This document shows positions 9,008 to 18,355 of a stretch of DNA of 64,000 nt, piece after piece. Below the pieces are notes generated by a model. That model did no database searches. It was given only the letters and a program-made list of their open reading frames with translations, and was not told the origin of the DNA. The stretch's first letter is position 1; each line of letters starts with the position of its first letter. This stretch comes from an uncultured Alphaproteobacteria bacterium (GTDB lineage: Bacteria; Pseudomonadota; Alphaproteobacteria; MPNO01; UBA2964): positions 2,801,391 to 2,865,390 of the forward strand of contig OX638326.1 of the NCBI GenBank assembly GCA_951812775.1, written 5' to 3'. The translations under genes were made by a program, and so were the position numbers.

Positions 9008-10951
9008 ATGGCCAAAGTTATCGGTATTGATTTGGGAACCACCAATTCCTGTGTTGCTGTTATGGAAGGCAGCGAAGCGCGCGTAATTGAAAACAGTGAA
9101 GGCGGTCGGACGACACCGTCCATGGTGGCGTTTACGGAAGACGGCGAACGTCTGGTTGGTCAGGCGGCGAAACGCCAGGGCGTAACAAACCCTGAGAATA
9201 CACTGTTTGCCATCAAGCGCCTTATCGGCCGCACCTTTGATGATCCGATGACATCGAAGGACAAGGACCTTGTGCCTTATTCTATCGTTAAGGCCGATAA
9301 TGGTGATGCGTGGGTAAGCTCCCGCGAAAAGCAGTATTCGCCAAGCGAAATTTCCGCCTTTATTTTGATGAAGTTGAAGGAAGATGCCGAAGCGCATCTT
9401 GGTGAAGAGGTTACGGAAGCTGTTATTACGGTGCCGGCTTATTTCAATGATTCACAGCGGCAAGCGACGAAAGATGCTGGTCGGATCGCCGGGCTGGATG
9501 TGTTGCGCATTATCAATGAGCCAACCGCTGCTGCTCTGGCTTATGGCCTGGACAAAAAAGAAACCGGCACAATTGCTGTCTATGATCTCGGCGGCGGTAC
9601 GTTTGACGTCTCGGTCCTTGAAATCGGTGACGGTGTCTTTGAGGTTAAGTCGACCAATGGCGATACCTTCCTCGGCGGTGAGGATTTTGATGCCAAGATC
9701 ATCGATTATCTCGCTGAAGAGTTTAAAAAAGAACAGACGATTGATTTGCGGGAAGACAAGCTCGCCCTGCAGCGCCTGAAGGAAGCCGCAGAAAAAGCGA
9801 AGATCGAGCTGTCATCTGCGACGCAGACCGAAGTAAACCTGCCGTTTGTGACGGCAGATGCCAGCGGTCCGAAGCATCTCAATATCAAGCTCACTCGTGC
9901 CAAGCTTGAGGCGCTGGTTGAAGATCTCGTCGCGCGGACGATTGAACCCTGCAAGGGCGCTTTGAAAGATGCAGGTCTTTCGGCCGGTGAGATTGATGAG
10001 GTCATTCTGGTTGGTGGTATGACCCGCATGCCCAAGGTTATCGAAGCCGTGAAATCTTTCTTTGGTCGCGAACCTCATCGCGGGGTTAATCCCGATGAAG
10101 TGGTTGCGATTGGCGCTGCCATTCAGGCCGGTGTTCTGACCGGCGATGTTAAGGATGTTCTGCTTCTGGATGTGACGCCATTGTCGCTGGGTATCGAAAC
10201 GCTGGGCGGCGTGTTCACGCGGTTGATTGATCGCAATACCACGATCCCGACAAAGAAGAGCCAGACTTTCTCGACGGCTGAAGATAATCAGAATGCGGTG
10301 ACCATTCGCGTGTTCCAGGGTGAACGCGAAATGGCGGCCGATAACAAAATTCTCGGCCAATTTGATCTGATGGGCATTCCAGCCGCACCGCGTGGCGTGC
10401 CGCAGATTGAAGTAACCTTTGATATTGATGCCAACGGTATTGTGAATGTCGGCGCTAAAGACAAAGCGACCGGCAAGGAACAGCAGATCCGTATCCAGGC
10501 CTCGGGCGGTCTCAGCGAAGACGAGATCGAAACGATGGTCAAAGATGCCGAAAGCCATGCGGCCGACGATCAGGCTCGTAAGGAAAAAGTTGAGGTGCAC
10601 AATCAGGCTGATGGCTTGGTCTATGCCACTGAGAAAAATCTTACTGAGCATGGCGACAAAATTGATGAGGCGGACAAAACCCAGGTTGAAGCCGATATTG
10701 CCGCCCTTCGTGAAGTGATGGACGGCGAAGACATCGAGGCTATTAAGGCCAAGATTGAAGCCCTTTCGCAATCTTCCATGAAACTTGGCGAGGCTATGTA
10801 TAAGGCTGAGCAGGAAGGAGCGGCGGCAGCCGGTGAAGGCTTTACCGATGCGGGTGGCGCCGATGATGCTGGTCCTGCTGCGGACGATCCGACGGTTGTT
10901 GATGCTGACTTCGAAGAGGTTGATGACGACAAGAAAGACAAATCCGCATAG
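9008..10951 (+). CDS. dnaK: Molecular chaperone DnaK (Hsp70)
   Basis: The 647-residue ATP-dependent chaperone shows the actin-like ATPase signatures [48 protein letters not shown] and [13 protein letters not shown], the linker [16 protein letters not shown], the substrate-binding domain and a helical lid ending in an acidic tail ([10 protein letters not shown]). Length and order are normal for Hsp70. It is preceded by an RpoH-type promoter and followed 42 bp later by its co-chaperone dnaJ. Confidence 0.99.
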   Translation: MAKVIGIDLGTTNSCVAVMEGSEARVIENSEGGRTTPSMVAFTEDGERLVGQAAKRQGVTNPENTLFAIKRLIGRTFDDPMTSKDKDLVPYSIVKADNGDAWVSSREKQYSPSEISAFILMKLKEDAEAHLGEEVTEAVITVPAYFNDSQRQATKDAGRIAGLDVLRIINEPTAAALAYGLDKKETGTIAVYDLGGGTFDVSVLEIGDGVFEVKSTNGDTFLGGEDFDAKIIDYLAEEFKKEQTIDLREDKLALQRLKEAAEKAKIELSSATQTEVNLPFVTADASGPKHLNIKLTRAKLEALVEDLVARTIEPCKGALKDAGLSAGEIDEVILVGGMTRMPKVIEAVKSFFGREPHRGVNPDEVVAIGAAIQAGVLTGDVKDVLLLDVTPLSLGIETLGGVFTRLIDRNTTIPTKKSQTFSTAEDNQNAVTIRVFQGEREMAADNKILGQFDLMGIPAAPRGVPQIEVTFDIDANGIVNVGAKDKATGKEQQIRIQASGGLSEDEIETMVKDAESHAADDQARKEKVEVHNQADGLVYATEKNLTEHGDKIDEADKTQVEADIAALREVMDGEDIEAIKAKIEALSQSSMKLGEAMYKAEQEGAAAAGEGFTDAGGADDAGPAADDPTVVDADFEEVDDDKKDKSA

Positions 10952-10993
10952 GCGAGATTTTAAACCCGTCGTAATCGTGCCGGAGTTCGCCTA

Positions 10994-12127
10994 ATGGCTA
11001 AACAGGATTTTTATGATGTTCTGGGGGTTTCCCAGGGTTCATCAGCCGATGAGATCAAGAAAGCCTATCGCAAAAAGGCGATGCAGTATCACCCTGACCG
11101 CAATCAGGGAGATGAAGCGGCTGCGCAAAAATTCAAGGAAGCCAACGAAGCCTATGACGTCTTAAAGGACGACCAGAAACGGGCGGCCTATGATCAATTC
11201 GGCCATGCGGCGTTTGAAGGAAATGGCGAGGGCGGCTTTGGCGGCGGTGGATTTGCTGACATCTTTGATGAAATGTTTGGCGACTTTACCGGTCGCCAAC
11301 GTTCCAGCGGCAGGGCGTCTCGCGGTTCGGACCTGCGTTACAATCTAGAGATCTCCCTTGATGACGCACATCGTGGTCGCGAGACCCGTATTCGGGTGCC
11401 AACGTCTGTCAACTGCGAAACCTGCAATGGGTCAGGTGCTCAAAAAGGGACGCAACCAACAACCTGCGGCACCTGCCAGGGCCATGGCAAGGTCCGCGCC
11501 AAGCAGGGTTTCCTTACAATTGAGCGAACCTGTCCAGTCTGTCAGGGCGAGGGTCGGGTTATCGCATCGCCCTGCGGCGATTGCAGCGGCACAGGCGCGG
11601 TTCGCAAAGAAAAGACATTAGAGGTAACAATCCCCGCCGGTGTTGAAGACGGCATGCGCATCCGTCTTTCCGGTGAGGGCGAAGCAGGTGGCCGCGGTGC
11701 ACCAGCAGGTGATTTGTATATTTTTATCGCCGTCGGGGCGCATCCATTGTTTCAACGCGAAGGCGCAGATATTTTCTGCGCTGTACCCATTCCGATGACG
11801 ACGGCCGCCCTCGGTGGCTCTGTCGAAGTGCCTTCCATTGATGGCAGCCGCGCCAAGGTGACAATTCCTGTCGGGGCGCAATCAGGTCAGCGGCTCCGGT
11901 TGCGGGGCAAGGGGATGAGTGGCCTGCACGGCAAAGGTCGTGGCGATATGTATATTGATCTGCAGGTGGAAACGCCGGTTAATCTGACAAAAGAGCAAAA
12001 AGAAAAGCTCAAGGATTTTCAATCGTCCCTTAAATCAAGCGGTAAGAGCGGTGGCAAATCGACGAGTCCTGAGTCCGAAGGGTTTTTCGCGAAGGCGCGT
12101 GAGCTGTGGGACGATCTAACCGATTGA
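10994..12127 (+). CDS. dnaJ: Chaperone protein DnaJ (Hsp40)
   Basis: DnaJ stimulates DnaK ATPase activity and delivers substrates. The 377-residue protein has an N-terminal J domain with the essential HPD in YHPDRN (about residue 33), a glycine-rich G/F region (about 75-100), four zinc-binding repeats ([32 protein letters not shown]) and the C-terminal substrate-binding domains. It is a class I DnaJ of standard length, co-transcribed with dnaK. Confidence 0.98.
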   Translation: MAKQDFYDVLGVSQGSSADEIKKAYRKKAMQYHPDRNQGDEAAAQKFKEANEAYDVLKDDQKRAAYDQFGHAAFEGNGEGGFGGGGFADIFDEMFGDFTGRQRSSGRASRGSDLRYNLEISLDDAHRGRETRIRVPTSVNCETCNGSGAQKGTQPTTCGTCQGHGKVRAKQGFLTIERTCPVCQGEGRVIASPCGDCSGTGAVRKEKTLEVTIPAGVEDGMRIRLSGEGEAGGRGAPAGDLYIFIAVGAHPLFQREGADIFCAVPIPMTTAALGGSVEVPSIDGSRAKVTIPVGAQSGQRLRLRGKGMSGLHGKGRGDMYIDLQVETPVNLTKEQKEKLKDFQSSLKSSGKSGGKSTSPESEGFFAKARELWDDLTD

Positions 12128-12237
12128 CGTCTGATAGACGGCGTCCCTAAAACTCATAAAACAGTTATGGCTGATCCGGGGTTTTGACCTTGGGTGATGG
12201 CGATGTATCGTGCGCCCCTCAAACTAAAGGAATGGTA

Positions 12238-13047
12238 ATGGCGGATTTGAAAATTGGTGTTGTAGGCGCGTCGGGGCGCATGGGTGGCGCTGTTATCCGG
12301 CAGGTAACGGAAACCGACGGTTGCGTCGTTTCCGCGGCAAGTGAAAGACCGGAAAGTGATGCCATTGGCAAGGACGCCGGCGAAGTCGCGGGTTGTGGAA
12401 ACCTTGGCGTGACAATCGTCGATGATGCGGCGGCTTTGTTTAGTCAGGCGGATGCCGTGATTGAATTCTCCGTGCCTGATGCAACGGTCGCCCATGCGGC
12501 GCGCGCGGTGGATGCCGGTTGCATCCATATCATCGGCACGACCGGACTGACCAAAGAGGATGAAGACGCTTTGGCGGTCGCAGGCAAAAACACAACAATT
12601 GTCTATGCGCCAAATATGAGCATGGGCGTCAATATCCTTTTCGCGCTGACCCGGCAGGTCGCCTCCATCCTTGATGAAGATTTTGATATCGAAGTTGTCG
12701 AAATGCATCATCGCCACAAGGTCGACGCCCCCTCCGGTACCGCGCTCGGACTCGGTCGCGCGGCTGCGGCGGGCCGCGGCACATCTTTGGATGAGTCTGG
12801 TGTCTTGTCACGTGAAGGCATTATGGACCCACGCGAACGCGGAACCATTGGATTTGCCACGTTGAGAGGTGGCGATGTCGCTGGTGAACATTCCGTCATA
12901 TTTGCGGCGGATGGCGAACGCATCGAGCTTACCCACAGGGCGGGGTCCAGGCAGATATTTGCTCGTGGCGCCGTACAGGCGGCTCTGTGGGCAAAGGATA
13001 AAGGTCACGGTCTTTACACCATGCTTGATGTTTTGCAGCTCGGCTAG
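12238..13047 (+). CDS. dapB: 4-hydroxy-tetrahydrodipicolinate reductase
   Basis: DapB reduces the dihydrodipicolinate intermediate in the lysine/diaminopimelate pathway. The 269-residue form begins MADLKIGVVGASGRMG, a Rossmann NAD(P)H site; the catalytic and substrate motif EMHHRHKVDAPSGTALGLG is intact and GRGxRxxGxIGFATLRGGD-type residues follow. I preferred the ATG at 12238 because AAAGGA lies at the right distance; an ATG six bases earlier and a further upstream start at 12184 are possible. The gene follows dnaJ, a common alphaproteobacterial arrangement, and its 3' end overlaps the convergent alkyltransferase gene by 4 bp. Confidence 0.96.
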   Translation: MADLKIGVVGASGRMGGAVIRQVTETDGCVVSAASERPESDAIGKDAGEVAGCGNLGVTIVDDAAALFSQADAVIEFSVPDATVAHAARAVDAGCIHIIGTTGLTKEDEDALAVAGKNTTIVYAPNMSMGVNILFALTRQVASILDEDFDIEVVEMHHRHKVDAPSGTALGLGRAAAAGRGTSLDESGVLSREGIMDPRERGTIGFATLRGGDVAGEHSVIFAADGERIELTHRAGSRQIFARGAVQAALWAKDKGHGLYTMLDVLQLG

Positions 13048-13910
13048 AATTCGGAAAAACTCTCCGCCATTGTTGCCTCGCGGCCGATCATCGCAAGCTT
13101 GCGGGACGGCCCCCACCTATATTTTGTATCCAACAGGCCGGTCGCTCTTATCGCGCGATGGCACGGAATGAGATAGGCAATCGGGTTTGCCCCGATGGCG
13201 CTGCCAACTGCGCGAGCGGCTTTTGGTTGCCCAATGGCTTTGGCGACCGTGCCATAACTCGCAAGAGCACCAGCAGGCACAGATAAAAGAGCCCGCCAGA
13301 CTTTGATCTGAAAATTTGTTCCCACAACGGAGATCGGGACTCTTCTGTCTTCGTTTTGTGGACTAAAGACGGCTTGAGCGAGTTCTCCGGTTTCTTCCTG
13401 GGCGGCGACGAAGTCAGCCGCAGGCATCTGGGTGCTAATCGCCTCCAGCGCCGCCGCGGCGTTTCCCTCTTCGATAAATTGCAATCCGCTAATGCCACGC
13501 TCCGTCATAGCGATAACGAATGCACCATATGGTCCAACATGTGTTCCATAACGAACAATGAGCCCTTTTCCCTGCGCTTTAAATTCACCGGGTGTCATCG
13601 CCTCAAAGTTTACAAAGAGATCATGCAGTCTGCCGGGCCCTGAAAGACCGGCCTCGAAACTGGCCTCGAGAACGTTCTCGCTCCGACCCAGGGCTTTTTT
13701 TGCTTCTTCAAGACTGAGCGATTGCATAAACCTCGCCGGGCTTACGCCTGCCCAGCGGGTAAAGAGCCGTTGAAAATGGTATGGGCTAAGATTCACCGCT
13801 TCCGCTATCTGTTCCAGCGAAGGATGCTCGCGGAAATTTTTATGCAGAAACTGGATGGCGCGCTCGACGCGTTGGTAGTCTCTGATTTGTTGATTGCTGT
13901 TCTGTCCCAT
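13044..13910 (-). CDS. AraC-type regulator fused to methylated-DNA-protein-cysteine methyltransferase
   Basis: The 288-residue protein has an N-terminal AraC helix-turn-helix domain (about 10-105; LEQIAEAVNLSPYHFQRLFTRWAGVSP) and a C-terminal O6-alkylguanine-DNA alkyltransferase domain with the acceptor-cysteine motif IPCHRAI (Cys about 250) preceded by SYGTVAKAIGQPKAARAVG. This is Ada-like but lacks the N-terminal four-cysteine zinc domain that senses methylphosphotriesters in E. coli Ada. It should repair O6-methylguanine and may regulate transcription. How it would sense damage without that domain is unclear. The first AraC recognition helix looks standard. Confidence 0.9.
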   Translation of the reverse strand: MGQNSNQQIRDYQRVERAIQFLHKNFREHPSLEQIAEAVNLSPYHFQRLFTRWAGVSPARFMQSLSLEEAKKALGRSENVLEASFEAGLSGPGRLHDLFVNFEAMTPGEFKAQGKGLIVRYGTHVGPYGAFVIAMTERGISGLQFIEEGNAAAALEAISTQMPAADFVAAQEETGELAQAVFSPQNEDRRVPISVVGTNFQIKVWRALLSVPAGALASYGTVAKAIGQPKAARAVGSAIGANPIAYLIPCHRAIRATGLLDTKYRWGPSRKLAMIGREATMAESFSEF

Positions 13911-14100
13911 GGTCTAGAAAATAGGGGCCATTTTCGTTTTCGCCCACCCGGATATTGCGCAGTTGACCAGGGCCGGTCGGATTAACAGGAATTTATCGCG
14001 GGCTCTAAATCTGCTAGCGTGTTTTTAATATTGGCGTTTTTCGCTGTTGTTTATTGTTTTGGCTGTTCACATCAATGTCGGTCGGCAGAGTTTGAGTATT

Positions 14101-15011
14101 ATGTCCTTATCGTTGACGCTCCGGAATTTTGTCGAGAACATCACGCGCTCCTGGGTGTATCGGCGGCGGCTTCCCCGTGATTTTAACCACGCCCCAATCT
14201 ATGTAACGCCGGCTACGGGTTTGAAATTTCTTTTCAAGTCGATGGAAAAAGCCGACCCGCCACTTCTACGGAATGTAAAAGAGCTCGTTCAACCCGGGGA
14301 CATTGTCTGGGATATTGGCGCCAATGTCGGATTGCTGACATTGGCGCAGCGGCCAAATCCGGATCAGATGGCGCGGTTGTGGCGTTTGAACCCGATAGCT
14401 GGCTGCTCCAGATCTTGCGGCGGTCGCGCTCTGTGCAACCGGCCAATAGCGCACCGGTTACAATAGTGCCGGTCGCAGTCGCAAGCGGGGTGGGTCTGCG
14501 GCAGTTCAATTTGGCAGCACGCTCCAGAGCATCCAATTCGCTGGCCGAATATGGCCACAGTCAGACCGGTGGTGTGATGGAGGAATATACGGTTCCGACA
14601 TTTACGCTGGACTGGCTAATGGACAATCAGCCACGTCCCAATCTCATCAAGTGTGATGTCGAAGGCGCGGCGGTGGAAGTGTTCCGGGGCCGGCTCAAAA
14701 CACTGAAGGAAACCCGGCTGGTGATTATGTGCGAAGTCGGTGACGAGCCGTCAGATGAGCTGACCACTATTTTTTCTGAATGCGACTACAAGCTCTTTGA
14801 TGGTGAAAAACCACTGTCCGCAACGTCTTCTGTTTCGCGGGCCAGCTGGAATACAATCGCCATCCCTCAGGAAAAATGTGAAAAGCGGGTTGGCTCCCAG
14901 AACCTAATTCATCCCCGTTCCGGCCTGCGTCCAGTTTATTCCTGCGGCCATGATCAACAGGGTGAGTCCCGCGACGACCAATGCGCGTTTGCAAATAAAT
15001 TGAAGACGTGA
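14101..15011 (+). pseudogene. FkbM-family methyltransferase, frameshifted
   Basis: The N-terminal part (from the ATG at 14101) reads to GDIVWDIGANVGLLTLA, the SAM-binding motif I of FkbM-type O-methyltransferases, then goes out of frame. In the next frame the sequence resumes with AAKSGSDGAVVAFEPDSW and continues through LIKCDVEGAAVEVFRGR and SWNTIAIP, the rest of the family. The break is at about 14347-14352 and corresponds to one missing base (or two extra). The last 35 or so residues after NTIAIPQEK look atypical, which could reflect a second shift; one alternative frame stops at 14905-14907. FkbM enzymes methylate sugars or polyketides. A sequencing error cannot be excluded. Confidence 0.75.
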
Positions 15012-15026
15012 CGTTTGGTGGTGCAT
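14904..15026 (-). CDS. Possible 40-residue single-pass membrane peptide
   Basis: A short minus-strand frame encodes 40 residues starting MHHQTSRLQFICKRALVVAG, with a basic N-terminus and one hydrophobic segment (about residues 15-30, ALVVAGLTLLIMAAG). A good Shine-Dalgarno (AAGGA) lies 8 nt before the ATG. The frame runs antisense to the atypical tail of the FkbM pseudogene and its TAG overlaps a TAA in an alternative FkbM frame. I do not recognise a family. The ribosome binding site and membrane-like composition are the only support. Confidence 0.4.
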   Translation of the reverse strand: MHHQTSRLQFICKRALVVAGLTLLIMAAGINWTQAGTGMN

Positions 15027-15163
15027 CAGTGCAATCCTTATGAACTGCTTCCTCCTGATGTTTCTTAACAAACTGTTACGCAATCAATATGCCAGTCAGG
15101 TTAACTCAATAAAATCAACAACTTGTGGAAAAAGGCGGGCGCCATGCTGTCAAATAGTGCGAC

Positions 15164-15179
15164 GGTTAATATGTTAACC
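15164..15179. repeat. Inverted repeat GGTTAA-N4-TTAACC
   Basis: Perfect 6-bp arms around TATG lie between the FkbM tail and the DUF2244 gene. The element is followed by a further TTAA at 15180-15183. It may be an operator; the TTAA spacing does not match the CtrA consensus. Confidence 0.4.
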
Positions 15180-15233
15180 TTAATCGCTGTTGAGGCTGCG
15201 CCGCAGAATTCTAATCGCTGATATCGCCGGCGA

Positions 15234-15758
15234 TTATTGTGGCAGCGGATCACGCTGTAATTTTCCAAGTTCGTGGCGCAAGGCAGAAGCAAGGTCTTGT
15301 TTCTCATGGGGTGCGAGGAAGCTGCCAATTTCCAAAACCTTGCCATGACTCCTGAGCATCAGCGCACTTTCAGGCGTAGGCGGGTCTTCCAAGTCCGCCT
15401 TTAGCCAGTAGGTTTGGAAAGACCATTTTTGTCGCCGCCCGGTCGGGCTTACCCGTTCGACGATGAGCTTGTTGTCTGTCAGCCTGACGGTTTCATAACG
15501 CCGGGCGTCGCGATAATTGAATTTGAAAGCGACATAGACCAGAACAACATCGAGGCCGAGAAAGCCAAAGACTGGCCAGGCACCAACCATGATAAAGGCG
15601 ACTCCGGCAGAGAAGCTGATGACCCCCACAACGGCCATCAAGAGGAGAAACCCCTGTGGGCCGAGGCTGGTATGGAGTTGCAGGACCGCGTCGAATCGGA
15701 TGGGCGGTGATGGGTCTAAATCAAACTCATCCGTGAGTGTTTGTGCATCCCTGTTCAT
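15234..15758 (-). CDS. DUF2244 domain-containing membrane protein
   Basis: The 174-residue product (from the ATG at 15758; an upstream ATG at 15812 adds 18 residues) has two hydrophobic helices near residues 37-85 (FLLLMAVVGVISFSAGVAFI and the VFGFLGLDVVLVYVAF region) and a following soluble segment with YETVRLTDNKLIVERV and SFQTYWLKADLEDP, the typical DUF2244 pattern. Function is unknown. It is divergent from nth, a neighbourhood often seen in alphaproteobacteria. Confidence 0.8.
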   Translation of the reverse strand: MNRDAQTLTDEFDLDPSPPIRFDAVLQLHTSLGPQGFLLLMAVVGVISFSAGVAFIMVGAWPVFGFLGLDVVLVYVAFKFNYRDARRYETVRLTDNKLIVERVSPTGRRQKWSFQTYWLKADLEDPPTPESALMLRSHGKVLEIGSFLAPHEKQDLASALRHELGKLQRDPLPQ

Positions 15759-15803
15759 GGCTTTTAGCTTACTGAGACTCTCGGGTCGCGCAACAACAAT
15801 CAA

Positions 15804-15829
15804 GGTTAACAAACAGGGGTATGGTTAAC
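15804..15829. repeat. Direct repeat GGTTAAC x2 between DUF2244 gene and nth
   Basis: Two identical GGTTAAC heptamers start 19 bp apart (15804-15810 and 15823-15829) in the divergent intergenic region. Their spacing, close to two helical turns, suggests a dimer binding site, perhaps for a CtrA-like or other TTAA-recognising regulator. Confidence 0.35.
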
Positions 15830-15867
15830 AGGATGAACCGATCGCCGGATTGGGGTAAAAGAGACAC

Positions 15868-16515
15868 ATGGTAATGAAACGAGCGAATATCGAAGAGTTT
15901 TATCGTCGGCTGGCGGAAGCGGATCCCGAGCCGCAAGGCGAGCTGAACTATGTCAATGTGTATACATTGCTGGTGGCCGTTGTGTTGTCGGCCCAGGCGA
16001 CCGATGTCGGGGTCAACCGGGCCACCAAAGAGCTCTTCAAGATTGTCGATACGCCGGAAAAAATGGTGAAGCTCGGTGAAAAGAAACTCACCAGCCATAT
16101 AAAAACAATCGGTCTGTATCGTACCAAAGCCAAAAATGTCATCGGATTGAGCGAGCGTTTAATCGAAGAACATAACAGCGAGGTGCCACAGGATCGCGAT
16201 GCCCTGGTCAAGCTACCGGGTGTTGGCCGCAAGACGGCTAACGTCGTTCTCAATATTGCTTTTGGCAAACCAACGATTGCTGTCGATACACATATTTTTC
16301 GTATCGGGAACCGCACGGGTATTGCGCCAGGTAAAAACGTTGATGTGGTTGAGCAGGGGCTTTTGAAGCGAACACCTGAGACCTATATGCGACACGCTCA
16401 CCATTGGCTGATCCTGCATGGACGATATGTCTGCAAGGCGAGAAAGCCGGAATGCCCTGAATGTATTGTCGCTGATCTATGCCAATTCAAAGGCAAGACG
16501 ACCGTTACGACTTAG
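15868..16515 (+). CDS. nth: Endonuclease III
   Basis: Nth is the bifunctional DNA glycosylase/AP lyase for oxidised pyrimidines. The 215-residue protein has the helix-hairpin-helix LPGVGRKTANVVLN with the catalytic lysine (about 121), the catalytic aspartate in VDTHIFR (about 139), and the C-terminal [4Fe-4S] cysteines Cx6Cx2Cx5C in CKARKPECPECIVADLC. The start could be the ATG at 15868 or 15874. The 3' end overlaps the convergent lipoprotein gene by 4 bp. Confidence 0.97.
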   Translation: MVMKRANIEEFYRRLAEADPEPQGELNYVNVYTLLVAVVLSAQATDVGVNRATKELFKIVDTPEKMVKLGEKKLTSHIKTIGLYRTKAKNVIGLSERLIEEHNSEVPQDRDALVKLPGVGRKTANVVLNIAFGKPTIAVDTHIFRIGNRTGIAPGKNVDVVEQGLLKRTPETYMRHAHHWLILHGRYVCKARKPECPECIVADLCQFKGKTTVTT

Positions 16516-16955
16516 CTCGTTTTTCTTGCAATAAATTTGCCATGAATTGTTTTGAGGCAGGTGGCAACGGGCGTACTGGGTCCTCGTGGGGTGCGCGCTT
16601 CCACAAAGGAGACCTTCACGGGTGCCCCTGTCCCGGCTTGTTTGAACGGGTATAAATAAAAATCCAACAGACATGTCTGATCCCGGTAGCGCCAGATTTC
16701 TGCTGGAGGATCACGGCGCTTAAAGCTTGGGACGCCAAGGAGCTGCGTTAGCCCTCTTTTGCTTTGGCCAATTAACCTGATCTCTGAAAGTGGCCGTCGC
16801 GCCTTAGGACGGCCTTTTGAAGTGCGCACTGCTGTTTGTGTAGATGCCCCGTCAGCGGGAGTTTCCGAAACCTCCGGATTAGATGGGTCGGGTGTTTGCT
16901 CCGTGGCGACACAGGCAGACAATGTCAGCACTGCAGCGATAAGAATAAAACGCAT
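16512..16955 (-). CDS. Small lipoprotein of unknown function
   Basis: The 147-residue product has a signal peptide with lipobox LSAC (Cys15), a low-complexity Pro/Thr/Ser linker, and a C-terminal domain with LLGVPSFKRRDPPAEIWRYR, a pattern reminiscent of SmpA/OmlA-type outer-membrane lipoproteins (a Gly-x-P loop followed by WRY-type strands). The function is not known. It is convergent with nth and lies downstream of the bactofilin gene in the same orientation. Confidence 0.75.
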   Translation of the reverse strand: MRFILIAAVLTLSACVATEQTPDPSNPEVSETPADGASTQTAVRTSKGRPKARRPLSEIRLIGQSKRGLTQLLGVPSFKRRDPPAEIWRYRDQTCLLDFYLYPFKQAGTGAPVKVSFVEARTPRGPSTPVATCLKTIHGKFIARKTS

Positions 16956-16993
16956 ACGCCTATCAAAACCTATTTATTTCAGAACAGCCGATC

Positions 16994-17512
16994 TCAGGAT
17001 TCGTCGGTTTCCGGAAGTATCTCTATTTCACCGGAAATTTCCCCGCCGCGTTCTACCTCCAATTGCCTGGCGCGGACCTTTCCAAGAACCCGGCCGGTTG
17101 GTCTGATAATCAGCAGATTGCTGGCGGTTATATTTCCTTCGAACGCGCCGCTGATTTCTGCGATTTCGATTTCCGCCTCACCCTTGAAGGTCCCGGATTC
17201 AGCAACTTCGATCTCGCGACAATCTTTCATGTTGGCTTCAACACGGCCTTCGACAACGAGTTTTTCACAGGCGCTGATTTCGCCATTCAGCGCGATTTCG
17301 CGCCCGACGATAAGTTTCTTGCTATCACCATAACTTCCAACGGAACGATCTTCGGCCGGAGTGGCCGAAAATTCCCGCGCCCGTCTGACAATGGGAGGCC
17401 GTGCCCCTTCCGAACGCGACGGCATAATGGGTGCATCACCTTCGCCGGGAGGTCCAGCGGGTTCTGCTGCGCCACCGTTCTCGGCTTGGTCATTTGGGTC
17501 CTTGGTGAACAT
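16994..17512 (-). CDS. Bactofilin family polymer-forming protein
   Basis: Bactofilins are beta-helical proteins that polymerise without nucleotide and organise cell-envelope enzymes. The 172-residue sequence has a disordered N-terminus (about 65 residues, rich in Pro/Gly/Ala) and a DUF583 core of repeated short beta strands (IVGREIALNGEIS, LVVEGRVEAN, SGTFKGEAEI, ISGAFEGNI, GRVLGKVRA). Length and layout are normal. In other alphaproteobacteria bactofilins localise peptidoglycan-modifying factors. Confidence 0.92.
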   Translation of the reverse strand: MFTKDPNDQAENGGAAEPAGPPGEGDAPIMPSRSEGARPPIVRRAREFSATPAEDRSVGSYGDSKKLIVGREIALNGEISACEKLVVEGRVEANMKDCREIEVAESGTFKGEAEIEIAEISGAFEGNITASNLLIIRPTGRVLGKVRARQLEVERGGEISGEIEILPETDES

Positions 17513-17539
17513 TCGTTTAATCCTTTCCGACGTAGAGAC

Positions 17540-18244
17540 TTACTCAATTGCCGTGGGCGGTGAAGTCTTGCCGCTAATTGTGGCATTTTTATAGGGAATA
17601 CTTTCAAAGATATGGAGCATATAGGCCGCTGCAACAACCGGCATAAACCAGTTTACCACCGGAATCGTAAGAAGTGATGTGATAATCATACCCGCCAGGC
17701 AAAGACGGCTTCTGTATTCATTCCACAATTTCCGCACGTTCTCAGGATCCAACCGCCTCAGGGCCACCAGCTCGAAATATTCTCTGCCGAGCAAATATCC
17801 ATTGAGCCCGATGAATACGAAAATATTTATGACAGGAACAAAGAATAACGGCAGAAAAAGCAGATTTAAGGCGACGGCAATTCCGGCGTATCGCATCCCA
17901 ATTAGCGCGGCCTCGGAAACAGATTGCGAGCGGGGTGGGGGCAAGTCAGGATAATGTTTTTTCTCAACGGCTCGAGCGATTCTCTCTAGCATTAACGAAA
18001 CCACAAAGATCATCGCTCCGGGGAATAGCAGAAAAGCGACTATTACCGCGGTCGCTCCACCAACAAAATCGACAATCCATTCCAGCCACTCAATACCAAA
18101 AAACCGGGTTGATACGATCAGCCACCAGGTGAAGGAGAGCAGCAAAATAAATATGCCAAAAGCGTAGAGGAGAGATCGGCTCATTACGCTGCGAAAATCT
18201 GGATCGGGTGTTTGCCCTATCGCTTTAAAAAATGAAAATATCAT
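17540..18244 (-). CDS. EI24/CysZ-like integral membrane protein
   Basis: The 234-residue protein has several hydrophobic helices (about residues 22-45, 60-85, 115-145 and 190-215) and ends in a short polar tail. The conserved-looking region LIGMRYAGIAVALNLLFLPL followed by NGYLLGREYFELVALRRL is typical of the EI24 domain family that includes the sulfate permease CysZ. Sulfate transport is uncertain, because many EI24 members are uncharacterised. It lies upstream of the bactofilin gene in the same direction. Confidence 0.8.
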   Translation of the reverse strand: MIFSFFKAIGQTPDPDFRSVMSRSLLYAFGIFILLLSFTWWLIVSTRFFGIEWLEWIVDFVGGATAVIVAFLLFPGAMIFVVSLMLERIARAVEKKHYPDLPPPRSQSVSEAALIGMRYAGIAVALNLLFLPLFFVPVINIFVFIGLNGYLLGREYFELVALRRLDPENVRKLWNEYRSRLCLAGMIITSLLTIPVVNWFMPVVAAAYMLHIFESIPYKNATISGKTSPPTAIE

Positions 18245-18298
18245 TTGTCTATTATAACGCGGCCGGGCGACAAACAGGAATGAAAATGGAATTCGCCC

Positions 18299-18326
18299 TT
18301 GGCGGATTTTGCGCGGTGGCTATACT
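18299..18326 (+). promoter_or_regulatory. Putative sigma-70 promoter for the PfkB kinase gene
   Basis: TTGGCG (18299-18304), a 16-bp spacer and TATACT (18321-18326) form a good housekeeping promoter about 30 bp before the ATG at 18356. A strong AAAGGA ribosome binding site follows. Confidence 0.5.
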
Positions 18327-18355
18327 CGCCGTGCCTATTGCCAAAAGGAAAATAA

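Noticed and set aside
14767..14994. A 75-codon minus-strand frame within the FkbM gene
   Set aside because: It lies in a different frame from the better-supported 40-residue peptide, lacks a ribosome binding site and overlaps conserved FkbM coding sequence.
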